Positions 7,531 to 15,583 of a stretch of DNA of 64,000 nucleotides are shown in pieces. Each line of letters opens with the position of its first letter. Positions within the stretch are counted from its first letter, which is position 1. The DNA is from Frigidibacter sp. SD6-1 (GTDB taxonomy: Bacteria; Pseudomonadota; Alphaproteobacteria; Rhodobacterales; Rhodobacteraceae): positions 310,001-374,000 of the forward strand of contig NZ_JARJNR010000001.1 in the NCBI RefSeq assembly GCF_030143255.1, written 5' to 3'. A program made the translations under genes and the position numbers. The notes beneath the pieces are model-generated. The model had not been told where the DNA came from, ran no database searches, and saw only the letters and a program-made list of their open reading frames with translations.

Positions 7531-9582
7531 TCAGGAAACATCAAACCCAAGTTTTTCAACATGACCATGAGCGCGCCGCAAGCCGCGGTCTTGCCGGATG
7601 TCGGGCAGAGGCGGCGGGTGGCGCACGGCACAGGCGATTTCGATGGCGGCCAGTGGAAGCGAGGCGGGGCGCGGCGTCGCGAGGTAAAGCCGGGTGCGCT
7701 GCGGCGCGAAACCCGCCTTGAACTGCCTGAGGCCGCCGACGCCCGCGCGCTGAAGCACCCGGTCCGCCAGCCAGCCCGCAAGCCCCGGAAGACCACCACG
7801 CGGCAGCGCGCAGGCGGCGAGCGACAGGCGCGGCAGGCCGAGCGTCGCCGCTTCCTCAAGGCCAGCGACGATCAGGGTTTGCATCGTGCCGTCGGGCGTG
7901 CCCGCGCGCTGGCGCATGAGGTCGAGCACCCATTCCGCCTGTCCGGCATGGAAGCTGGCGAAGGCGATCAGCCTGCCGTCCTGCCAGGCAAGATAAAGCC
8001 GATGGCCTGACAGGTAGGCGGGCGCGAAGCGACCCATGGAAAAGCCGCGCTCCCCGCCATGCCGAAGGCTCCAGTCCCGGTTCACCTCCTCCATCGCCGT
8101 GAAAGGCAGCCCGGCGGGGTCGTCCGGCCGGTGGCGGGTGACGGTGACGCCCGCCTCTGCCGCATGGCGAAGCTTGCGGCGCAGCGTGGCGCGCGCGCTG
8201 CCCGTGGTGGTGAAGCTGCGGGGGCAAAGCCAATGGTCCTCGGCGACCGGCGCGACGGCCCAGCCCTCGGCCCGTGCCGCCGCCGCCGTGCGCGGCCCGA
8301 CCTTGTAAAGGCAGGGGGCCAGCCCGGCCCGTCGCGCCTCGGCGGCAAGCGCGGGCAGCAGGCGCGGGCAGGCGCCCGCCCCGCCTGACGGGTCGAGAAG
8401 CGCCACGAGCCGCTGGCCCGCGCGGGCAGTCAGCCAGAAATCGCGGTGCCGCGCGCCCTGCAGGATCCGGTGGGTGCCCTGATGGCAAAGGCCATATTCG
8501 GCGCTTGGCGCCAGCACCAGTGCTTCGGGCAGGACCTCTGCCCCGGGGTTGGGATAGAAGGACGGCACCGTCCCGCCTGAAGACGGGGACGCGGACGGGA
8601 CGGTGCCGCCGGCTGCGCCGGAACGCGGGTGCCCCAGCGCGGCCAGTGCCACGATCGCGGCGGCGACGGCGGCAGGAAGGGCGAAATAGACGGTGCGATA
8701 GCAGATGAGCGCGGTGGCCAAGAGATCGAGCGGCAGGCCGGGCAGAAGCGTTGCCAACACCACCTCGAACGGCCCGACGCCGCCCGGCGTGCCGAACATC
8801 AGCCCGACACCAAGCGCCAGAAGGAAGGCGGGCAGGAAATGCGGCAGATCGGGCGCCAGATCGGGCGGCAGGAACACATAGAGCGCGGCGGCGGCCCCGA
8901 GGCAGTCGATGAGCGTCAGGACCAGGATGCGCACCATCATGCGCAGGGGCGGCATTTCGAACAGGCGCCGCTTCAGCCGGACATGGGGGACGAAACCGGT
9001 GCGCACGGCGGCAATCAGGGCAAGGATGACAATGACCAGCGCGGCCATGCTCAGCCCCGCCGCATGTGGAGCGTCAGCAGGCCACAGACATGCGAAGGCA
9101 AGTGCCGTCAGGATCGACCAGGCCGCGAGGAAACTCGCCGTGACCGCGATGGTCAGCCGGATCGAAGCGGCAAGCGAGAGGCTCGGCACCAGATGGAACC
9201 GCATGAGGCTGCCGGTCAAAAGGCCGAAGCCCGCAGTCTGGCTGATGGCGATCGCCGCCATGCCCGACCTGACGGCCTGAGGGTCCGCCACGCCGGTCGC
9301 GAGCCAGCGGTGAAGCTGGGCATCATACTGGCCGATGGCGCGGTAGCTGGCATAAGTCGCCGCCGCGGCGATCAACCATTGCGGCAGCGATATCTCCCAC
9401 ACGGCGGCGGTGACCGAATGCCAGTCGATGGCCGTCAGATGGTCGCGGAAAGCCAGCACGATCAGCGCCGCAAGCGCCAGAAGCGGCACTTGTCGGATCA
9501 GCGCCCGACGCAGGAGCGATGGCGTCCCTGTCGCCGCCTCGGCAAGACCGCCGACCGCAATCGCCTTCTGAAAATCCCGCAT
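7531..9582 (-). CDS. MprF-like phosphatidylglycerol lysyltransferase-domain protein
   Basis: This is a 683-residue inner-membrane protein with two parts. Residues about 30-325 form a UPF0104/flippase-like multi-helix domain (GTPGGVGPFEVVLATLLPG is typical). Residues about 360-670 form a GNAT-type aminoacyl-transferase domain (DUF2156/LPG synthase C), with DRDW-like and SFHAGQAEWVLDLMRQ segments. Relatives attach amino acids to phosphatidylglycerol, lowering envelope charge. The interdomain linker carries a repeated GGTVPS motif encoded by a 12-bp perfect inverted repeat. The stop lies 68 bp before the methyltransferase start on the same strand. Confidence 0.8.
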   Translation of the reverse strand: MRDFQKAIAVGGLAEAATGTPSLLRRALIRQVPLLALAALIVLAFRDHLTAIDWHSVTAAVWEISLPQWLIAAAATYASYRAIGQYDAQLHRWLATGVADPQAVRSGMAAIAISQTAGFGLLTGSLMRFHLVPSLSLAASIRLTIAVTASFLAAWSILTALAFACLWPADAPHAAGLSMAALVIVILALIAAVRTGFVPHVRLKRRLFEMPPLRMMVRILVLTLIDCLGAAAALYVFLPPDLAPDLPHFLPAFLLALGVGLMFGTPGGVGPFEVVLATLLPGLPLDLLATALICYRTVYFALPAAVAAAIVALAALGHPRSGAAGGTVPSASPSSGGTVPSFYPNPGAEVLPEALVLAPSAEYGLCHQGTHRILQGARHRDFWLTARAGQRLVALLDPSGGAGACPRLLPALAAEARRAGLAPCLYKVGPRTAAAARAEGWAVAPVAEDHWLCPRSFTTTGSARATLRRKLRHAAEAGVTVTRHRPDDPAGLPFTAMEEVNRDWSLRHGGERGFSMGRFAPAYLSGHRLYLAWQDGRLIAFASFHAGQAEWVLDLMRQRAGTPDGTMQTLIVAGLEEAATLGLPRLSLAACALPRGGLPGLAGWLADRVLQRAGVGGLRQFKAGFAPQRTRLYLATPRPASLPLAAIEIACAVRHPPPLPDIRQDRGLRRAHGHVEKLGFDVS
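8564..8607. repeat. inverted repeat inside the MprF-like gene
   Basis: Perfect 12-bp arms GGCACCGTCCCG (8564-8575) and CGGGACGGTGCC (8596-8607) flank 20 bases within the coding sequence. On the coding strand they give two in-frame copies of GGTVPS in the linker between the membrane and transferase domains. Confidence 0.75.
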
Positions 9583-9696
9583 TCCGACACCCTGCCTTCC
9601 ACCGATCCCGGCGATCAGCTAACGCCGGGCAGGGTTGTCGGGGGCTTAACGCGGGCAGGGGGGCGGGGCAGGAAAACGCCGGGCTTTTTAGCGATC

Positions 9697-9731
9697 GAAA
9701 CGAAAACGCGCGAGCCTGTGGCCCGCGCGTT
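9697..9731 (-). terminator. probable terminator after the ATPase zeta gene
   Basis: Inverted arms AACGCGCG (9705-9712) and CGCGCGTT (9724-9731) are followed on the minus strand by TTTTCGTTTC. They lie 28-62 bp past the zeta stop codon. Confidence 0.6.
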
Positions 9732-9758
9732 GCTGTCTGTGCACCCAATCGGGCCGGA

Positions 9759-10073
9759 TCAGCTTTCGGTCATGATCTGGCGCTTCGCCTCGGCGTCGAA
9801 AGCCGCCAACTTGGCGCGGATCGCCGCCTCGTCGGCCTTGGCGCCCAGATCGGCGGCAAGCTTGCGCACGACATCCTCGTCGCCCGCCTCTTCCATGTCG
9901 GCGATCACCACCGACTTGGCGTAGGTGTCCGCATCGGCGCCGCTCTTGCCCAGAAGACCGGCCGCCCAGAGACCGGCAAGCTTGTTGCGCCGCGCGGCCA
10001 CCTTGAACCTCAGTTCCTCGTCATGGGCGAACTTGTTCTCGAAAGCATTCTCGCGTTCGTCGAAAGTGGTCAT
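9759..10073 (-). CDS. F1-ATPase inhibitor zeta subunit (DUF1476)
   Basis: This 104-residue protein matches DUF1476, the zeta subunit that inhibits the F1FO-ATPase of Paracoccus and other alphaproteobacteria. The N-terminal inhibitory segment MTTFDERENAFENKFAHDEE is followed by the conserved helix RFKVAARRNKLAGLWAA and the four-helix bundle (YAKSVVIADMEEAG). It acts in the cytoplasm by binding F1 and blocking ATP hydrolysis. The ATG at 10073 has a GAGAGG ribosome-binding site. It stands alone, with an 8-bp-arm palindrome directly upstream and a terminator hairpin downstream. Confidence 0.9.
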   Translation of the reverse strand: MTTFDERENAFENKFAHDEELRFKVAARRNKLAGLWAAGLLGKSGADADTYAKSVVIADMEEAGDEDVVRKLAADLGAKADEAAIRAKLAAFDAEAKRQIMTES

Positions 10074-10087
10074 CGGCCAGGCCTCTC

Positions 10088-10108
10088 TATCAGAAATCCC
10101 TTCTGATA
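10088..10108 (-). promoter_or_regulatory. palindrome upstream of the ATPase zeta gene
   Basis: TATCAGAA (10088-10095) and TTCTGATA (10101-10108) form 8-bp perfect arms around a 5-base spacer, 15 bp upstream of the zeta start codon. It could be a repressor operator or a 5'-leader hairpin next to the ribosome-binding site. No regulator can be named. Confidence 0.45.
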
Positions 10109-10376
10109 TGCACGTCCGGGCCTGCGCCCGCAAGAGGCAGCTGGCCCGATGGCGATGCGCTGTCTGATCGCATTCCCGCATCCGTCAGGGCAGGATCGCG
10201 ACGGGCGACAGGCAAAGGCCTGCCCGGGCTCCGGCAGATATCTGCCCGGAGTTTTGCGCGCCGCGAGCGGCAATGTTTGCGCCCGGTCGCGCACGCCCGC
10301 TAGCAAACCGCATCTGCCGCGCCGCTGCGTCCGTTCGGATCAACCATGGCAGCGCGGACCAACCAGGGAGGATCGA
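10109..10376. other. divergent intergenic region
   Basis: This is 268 bp between the zeta gene and the TAXI binding-protein gene. It holds no convincing reading frame. One imperfect palindrome centred on GGCAGATATCTGCC (about 10233-10246), followed by GTTTT, may be a hairpin or an operator for the TRAP genes. Confidence 0.4.
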
Positions 10377-11327
10377 ATGCTCAATCTCAAAGCCCGGGTC
10401 GGCGCGCTGATCGCGGCGGTGACGCTTGCCGCGCCGGTGACGGCACAGGCCGACGACTTCATCAATATCCTGACCGGCGGCACGTCGGGCGTCTATTATC
10501 CGCTCGGCGTCGGCCTGTCGAAGATCTATGCCGACAATATCCCCGGCGCACGCACGCAGGTGCAATCGACCAAGGCCTCGGTCGAGAACCTGAACCTTCT
10601 GCAGCAGGGCAAGGGCGAACTCGCGCTGGCGCTCGGCGACAGCGTGAAGATGGCCTGGGAAGGCAATGCCGACGCGGGCTTCAAGGAGCCATTGACGAAG
10701 CTGCGCGGCATTGCGGCGGTCTATCCGAACTATATCCAGATCGTCGCGACGAAGGACTCGGGCATCACCTCGCTCGACGGCCTGAAGGGCAAGAGCCTTT
10801 CCGTCGGCGCCGCGAAGTCCGGTACCGAGCTGAACGCCCGCGCGATCTTCGGCGCGGCGGGGATGAGCTATGAAGATCTCGGCAAGACCGAATATCTGCC
10901 CTTCGCGGAATCGGTCGAGTTGATCAAGAACCGCCAGCTGGACGCGACGCTGCAATCGGCGGGCCTGGGCGTTGCCTCGATCAAGGATCTGTCGACGTCT
11001 CTCGACATCCAGATGGTCGCCGTACCCGAAGACATCGCCGCCAGCCTTGGCGCGCCTTATGTCGCCGCGACGATCCCGGCGGGGACCTATCAGGGTCAGG
11101 ATGCCGATGTCCCGACCGTGGCCGTCATCAACTTTCTGGTAACACATGACGATGTGTCGGAGGAAACCGCCTACCAGATGACCAAGCTTCTGTTCGAAAA
11201 CCTCGGCGAGCTGGAAGCCGCCCACAAGGCCGCCGCGCAGATCAAGCTGGAGAATGCGCTGAAGGGCATGCCGATCCCTTTGCACCCGGGCGCGGAGCGT
11301 TTCTACAAGGAAGCGGGCCTGATGTAA
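10377..11327 (+). CDS. TAXI-family TRAP transporter solute-binding protein
   Basis: This 316-residue periplasmic protein has a signal peptide (residues 1-24, cleaved near AQA/DD). The mature start DFINILTGGTSGVYYPLGVG is the hallmark of TAXI binding proteins; VQSTKASVENLNLLQQGKGE and KGKSLSVGAAKSGTE follow the family pattern. It delivers a small solute, often a carboxylate or amino acid, to a fused TRAP permease. The ATG at 10377 has a strong GGGAGGATCGA ribosome-binding site. The cognate permease downstream appears truncated, so this protein may be an orphan. Confidence 0.9.
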   Translation: MLNLKARVGALIAAVTLAAPVTAQADDFINILTGGTSGVYYPLGVGLSKIYADNIPGARTQVQSTKASVENLNLLQQGKGELALALGDSVKMAWEGNADAGFKEPLTKLRGIAAVYPNYIQIVATKDSGITSLDGLKGKSLSVGAAKSGTELNARAIFGAAGMSYEDLGKTEYLPFAESVELIKNRQLDATLQSAGLGVASIKDLSTSLDIQMVAVPEDIAASLGAPYVAATIPAGTYQGQDADVPTVAVINFLVTHDDVSEETAYQMTKLLFENLGELEAAHKAAAQIKLENALKGMPIPLHPGAERFYKEAGLM

Positions 11328-11334
11328 TCTCATG

Positions 11335-11361
11335 CCCCCGGGCGGCCCGTCCGCCCGGGGG
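11335..11361 (+). terminator. 11-bp hairpin between TAXI protein and permease
   Basis: CCCCCGGGCGG (11335-11345) pairs perfectly with CCGCCCGGGGG (11351-11361) around a CCCGT loop. There is no T run. Such hairpins between a binding-protein gene and its permease usually stabilise the upstream mRNA and reduce downstream expression. Confidence 0.6.
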
Positions 11362-11391
11362 GTTCGGCTTTCCGGGGAGGGGAAATCCGCA

Positions 11392-12711
11392 ATGGCCCAG
11401 CCAGATCACGACCTACCAAAGGACGCCCCTGATCTGGGGCTTCATGATCCCTTGGCTGAAAGCTTTCCGGCGACTTCGGAGGGCCGGGCGCTCTTCTGGA
11501 TTGCGGTTCTTTTCTCTGTCTTCCAGATCGCCACGGCCGCACATTTGGTGGATCTGTCCAGCCAGATTGTCCGGGCTTTCCATGTGGGCTTCCTGACGCT
11601 TCTGGGCTTTCCGCTCCTTGCTGCGCTGAAACGGAAATCGCCGCCATTCAAGGCAATTGCCTGGGCGTTGGCGCTGGCCGGCATCGTCGTCGCGATTTAT
11701 CAGTGGTGGGAATTCACGCCGCTGATCCTGCGGGCCGGCGATCCGCTGCCGCGCGACATTGCCGTTGGCATCATCGCATTGATCACCGTCTTTGCCGCTG
11801 CCTGGTGGCTGATGGGTCCGGCGCTGCCGGTCATCGCGGGCACCTTCCTTGCCTACTGCCTCTGGGGGCAGCATCTGCCATCGCCACTGAACCACCGAGG
11901 CTATGACTTCAGCCAGGTCATCGACCACATGGCCTATGGAACCGAAGGCATCTACGGCATCCCGACCTATGTCTCCTCGTCCTATATCTTTCTCTTCATC
12001 CTTTTCGGCTCGTTCCTCGAACGCGCCGGGATGATCCGGCTCTTCACCGATGTCTCGCTCGGCCTTGTCGGCCACAAGCAGGGCGGCGCCGCCAAGGTCG
12101 CGGTCTTTTCCTCGGGCCTGATGGGCACGATCTCGGGCTCGGGCGTCGCCAATGTCGTGACCACCGGCCAGTTCACCATCCCGCTGATGAAAAGCTTCGG
12201 CTACCGCCCGGCCTTCGCGGGGGGCGTCGAATCCACCGCCTCGATGGGCGGGCAGCTCATGCCCCCCGTGATGGGCGCCGTCGCCTTCATCATGGCCGAG
12301 ACCTTGGGCGTCGAATATGTCGAGGTCGTCAAGGCCGCCCTCATCCCCGCGATCCTCTATTTCGCCTCGGCCTTCTGGATGGTGCATCTTGAGGCCGGGC
12401 GTCACGGACTGAAAGGCATGGCGAAGGCCGATCTGCCGTCGCCTGCGAAGGCCTTGAGAGAGAACTGGCATCTGATCCTGCCGCTGGCCGTCCTTGTCTA
12501 TCTCTTGTTTTCCGGGTTCACGCCCCTTTTCGCGGGCACCATCGGTCTGGCGCTGACCGTGATGCTGATCCTCGGCGGCTCCATCGCCCTCGGCCTGCCC
12601 GAGGGCGTCATCCGCCGCCAGCGAGGCCCGGGCCGCGACGCTGCCGGAACGGGTCGCGGCCTTCGAGGCGCGGGAAATCCACGCCGCACTGGTGAAATGC
12701 CGGGGCAATAG
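11392..12711 (+). pseudogene. TRAP transporter fused permease, truncated at the 3' end
   Basis: This is a 439-codon frame. Residues 1 to about 405 match fused 4TM/12TM TAXI-TRAP permeases (for example GLMGTISGSGVANVVTTGQF, GVESTASMGGQLMPPVMGAV). After SIALGLPEGVIRR the frame turns into Arg/Gly-rich sequence without helices and stops. Family members continue for several hundred residues with the second half of the DctM domain, which is needed for transport. The DNA after about 12605 reads in another frame as a DctD C-terminus, so a deletion joined two genes. ATG 11392 has a GGGGAGGGG ribosome-binding site. The product is probably inactive. Confidence 0.75.
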
Positions 12712-12790
12712 GGAACGTGCGGCAACCCTGCTCGGGCTGCCGCGCCGGACGCTGAACGACAAGATCAAGCGGTTCGGCCTGACACCCTGA
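12605..12790 (+). pseudogene. C-terminal fragment of a DctD/NtrC-type sigma-54 regulator
   Basis: In the +2 frame about 61 codons end at TGA 12788-12790 and encode LPERVAAFEAREIHAALVKC followed by a Fis-type helix-turn-helix (RGNRERAATLLGLPRRTLND and KIKRFGLTP). This is the typical DNA-binding tail of DctD-like response regulators. The receiver and AAA+ domains are missing, and the frame runs directly into permease sequence in another frame. It is the second half of the deletion scar. Confidence 0.75.
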
Positions 12791-12808
12791 GGCGCCGGAC
12801 CGATCTGA

Positions 12809-15307
12809 TCAACCGTCGATGCGGATGCGTTCGTTCCTGGGGTCGAACGGGCTGTCGACAGTCACTTCCGCGTTCCAAAGCTCGCGCAGCATGCGGACCT
12901 TCAGCTTGGTGCCGGGTTCAGCCAGATGGACCGGCACATAGCCCATGCCGATCTGCTTGCCGAAAGCCACCGAATAGCCGCCCGAAGTCAGGCGCCCTAC
13001 CTTCTTGCCGTCATGCAAGAGCGCCTCCTTGCCCCAGGGGTCGGCATCCGAAGGCCCGTCGATCAGAACGGTGACGCACATGAAGCGCGTGCCCTTCTTC
13101 TCCATCTCCGCCTTGCCGCGGAACTCCTTGGACATGTCGACGAAGCGCGGCAGACCCGCCTCCAAGGGCGTCGCGTCGCGGCCGAGTTCGGAGCCGAAGG
13201 CGCGGTAGGACTTTTCCTGCCTGAGCCAGTTCTGCGCCCGCGCGCCCACGCCCTTCAGCCCGTGTTTTTCACCCACCGACCAGATCAGATCCCACAGATA
13301 GCGGCCGAATTCGATCGGGTAGTGCAGTTCCCAGCCGAGTTCGCCCGTGTAGGCCACGCGCACCGCGCGGACCGGGCACATGCCCAACTCGATGTCGCGG
13401 TAGCTGAGCCAGGGGAAGCGCTTGTTGGACAGAACCGTGTCGGGATCGGCATCCTTGACGATGTCCTTAAGCAAAGCCCGCGCATTCGGACCGGCCAGCG
13501 CGAACACGCCCCATTGGGTGGTGATGTCGTGGATGTCGAGATGGCCACCGCCCTGGCCCATGAAATCCTCGGCCGCCTTCATCAGGAAGTCGGCGTCATA
13601 GGCCGTCCAGGCACCCGCCGAGATCAGATAATATTCGTTCTCCTTCAACCGCACGATCGTATATTCGGTCCGCGTCGTGCCTGCCTCGGTCAGCGCATAG
13701 GTCAGGTTGATGCGGCCGACATTCGGCAGCTTGTTGCAGGTCAGGTGGTCAAGGAACGCGGTCGCGCCCGGGCCACGGACCAGATGCTTGGTGAAGGCAG
13801 AGGCGTCGATGATGCCCACGGTATTGCGCACAGCCTCGGCTTCGGCCTTGGCATGGGGCCACCAGGCGCCGCGCCGGAACGAACGGCTGTCGTGGTCGAA
13901 GGACGCAGGCGCATCGACGGGGCCGTAATAGTTCGGCCGTTCCCAGCCGTTCACCTGACCCATCTGGGCGCCCATCGCCTTTTGGCGGTCATAGGCCGGG
14001 GCGGTGCGCAAGGGGCGGCAGGCTTCACGCTCCTCGTCCGGATGGTGCAGGATGAAGACGTGGTCGTAGCATTCCTCGTTCTTGCGCGCCGCATATTCGG
14101 TCGTCATCCAGTTGCCGTAGCGCTTGGGATCGAGGGACGCCATGTCGATCTCGGCCTCGCCCTCGGTCATCAGCTGGGCAAGGTAATGGCCCGTGCCGCC
14201 CGCCGCGGTGATCCCGAAAGAAAAGCCCTCGGCCAGCCACATGTTCCTCAGCCCCGGCGCGGGTCCGACCAGCGGGTTGCCGTCGGGCGTATAGCAGATC
14301 GGGCCGTTGAAATCGTCCTTCAGGCCCACGGTTTCCGACGAGGGGATGCGGTGGATGAAGGACATGTATTCCGCCTCGATCCGCTCGAGGTCCAGCGGGA
14401 AGAGGTCGGCCCGGAAACTGTCGGGCACCGCATATTCGAAACGGGCCGGGGCGCCCTTTTCGTAAGGGCCAAGGATCCAGCCGCCGCGTTCCTCGCGCAC
14501 ATACCATTTGGCGTCGGCATCGCGCAGGACCGGATGCTGTTCATGGGTCTTGCGATATTCGACCAGCATCGGGTCGGGCTCGGTGACGATATACTGATGC
14601 TCGACCGGAATCGCGGGGATCTTGATGCCCAGAAGCTTCGCCGTGCGCTGGGCGTGGTTGCCGGTCGCGGTGACGACATGCTCGGCGTGGATTTCGAACG
14701 TCTCCTCGCCCGGCAGCAGCATGCCGCCCTTCTCGGTCATGATATGGCCTTTGACGATCCATTCCGACCCGGTCCAGGTATAGCTGTCCACCTGGGCCTT
14801 CTGCACCACCTCGACCCCGCGCTGGCGGGCGCCCTTGGCCATCGCCTGGGTCACGTCGGCGGGGTTGATATAGCCGTCCTGCGGGTGATAGAGCGCGCCC
14901 ACGAGGTCCTCGGTGCGCACCAGCGGCCAGCGCTCCTTGATCTCCTTCGGCGACAGGAATTCGTGATAGACGTCCGCCGTCTCGGCCACCGACGAATAGA
15001 GCATATATTCGTCCATCCGTTCCTGGCGCTGGGCCATGCGGAGGTTGCCCACCACATAGAAACCGGCGTTCAGCCCGGTCTCGGCCTCGAGCGTCTTGTA
15101 GAAGTCGACCGAATATTTGTGGATATGGGTCGTCGCATAGGACATGTTGAACAGGGGAAGCAGACCCGCCGCATGCCAGGTCGACCCCGAGGTCAGCGCG
15201 TCGCGCTCCAGAAGCATCGTATCCCATCCCGCCTTTGCGAGGTGATAGGCGATGCCGGTGCCCACGGCACCACCGCCGACGACAAGGGCTCTGACATGGG
15301 TTTTCAT
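12809..15307 (-). CDS. dimethylglycine/sarcosine dehydrogenase family protein (FAD + GcvT domains)
   Basis: This 832-residue protein has the two-domain layout of dimethylglycine and sarcosine dehydrogenases. An N-terminal FAD domain carries the Rossmann motif VVGGGAVGTGIAYHLAKAG and STWHAAGLLP (the family's flavin-attachment region). From about residue 440 onward lie GcvT aminomethyltransferase domains that transfer the one-carbon unit to tetrahydrofolate. It would demethylate dimethylglycine or sarcosine, yielding methylene-THF, and complements the betaine methyltransferase at 6446-7462. The ATG at 15307 follows GAAGGAGT. Substrate choice within the family is not settled by sequence. Confidence 0.8.
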   Translation of the reverse strand: MKTHVRALVVGGGAVGTGIAYHLAKAGWDTMLLERDALTSGSTWHAAGLLPLFNMSYATTHIHKYSVDFYKTLEAETGLNAGFYVVGNLRMAQRQERMDEYMLYSSVAETADVYHEFLSPKEIKERWPLVRTEDLVGALYHPQDGYINPADVTQAMAKGARQRGVEVVQKAQVDSYTWTGSEWIVKGHIMTEKGGMLLPGEETFEIHAEHVVTATGNHAQRTAKLLGIKIPAIPVEHQYIVTEPDPMLVEYRKTHEQHPVLRDADAKWYVREERGGWILGPYEKGAPARFEYAVPDSFRADLFPLDLERIEAEYMSFIHRIPSSETVGLKDDFNGPICYTPDGNPLVGPAPGLRNMWLAEGFSFGITAAGGTGHYLAQLMTEGEAEIDMASLDPKRYGNWMTTEYAARKNEECYDHVFILHHPDEEREACRPLRTAPAYDRQKAMGAQMGQVNGWERPNYYGPVDAPASFDHDSRSFRRGAWWPHAKAEAEAVRNTVGIIDASAFTKHLVRGPGATAFLDHLTCNKLPNVGRINLTYALTEAGTTRTEYTIVRLKENEYYLISAGAWTAYDADFLMKAAEDFMGQGGGHLDIHDITTQWGVFALAGPNARALLKDIVKDADPDTVLSNKRFPWLSYRDIELGMCPVRAVRVAYTGELGWELHYPIEFGRYLWDLIWSVGEKHGLKGVGARAQNWLRQEKSYRAFGSELGRDATPLEAGLPRFVDMSKEFRGKAEMEKKGTRFMCVTVLIDGPSDADPWGKEALLHDGKKVGRLTSGGYSVAFGKQIGMGYVPVHLAEPGTKLKVRMLRELWNAEVTVDSPFDPRNERIRIDG

Positions 15308-15437
15308 CGGGCCGACTCCTTCGGGGAATTCATTTGCGCCATATCTGACAGAGCCAGATTTTGGCGGAAAGGTCTGCCCGACATTCCGCGTCCGAAAACG
15401 ACATTTGCAGATGTCGCATCCGTCTCCCGGATGGCAG

Positions 15438-15546
15438 GGAAAATCCTTCGTGAAGGATTTTCCGGCCCGTCGGCGCGCGGGGCTTCATGAAAAATCCGGC
15501 AGGAAGCCCGGCCTGGGGGCAGAAAATTCTTCGCGAAGAATTTTCT
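15438..15546. repeat. palindrome pair, locus 1
   Basis: Two inverted repeats lie in the spacer upstream of the dehydrogenase gene. One at 15438-15463 has 12-bp arms (GGAAAATCCTTC) and a GT loop. The other at 15521-15546 is a perfect 26-bp palindrome with half AGAAAATTCTTCG. They are members of a family found in four spaces of this window. Confidence 0.9.
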
Positions 15547-15583
15547 TTCGGGGCCGACGTGACGCTTGTTGCTCGCGACGGCC

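Noticed and set aside
7463-7560. Possible SAM-type riboswitch before the betaine-homocysteine methyltransferase
   Set aside because: A short stretch resembles part of the SAM/SAH riboswitch (TTCCTG...GGCGTGGCAG), but the rest of the conserved core and pseudoknot is missing and the stretch overlaps the end of the upstream gene.
8629-9924. A 431-codon plus-strand frame
   Set aside because: It is an antisense shadow of the MprF-like gene, with low-complexity charged composition and no homology.
12926-15490. An 854-codon open frame on the plus strand
   Set aside because: It is antisense to the dehydrogenase gene. Its predicted protein is rich in His/Arg/Gln/Gly as expected from reverse reading of G/C-rich codons, and it has no domain.
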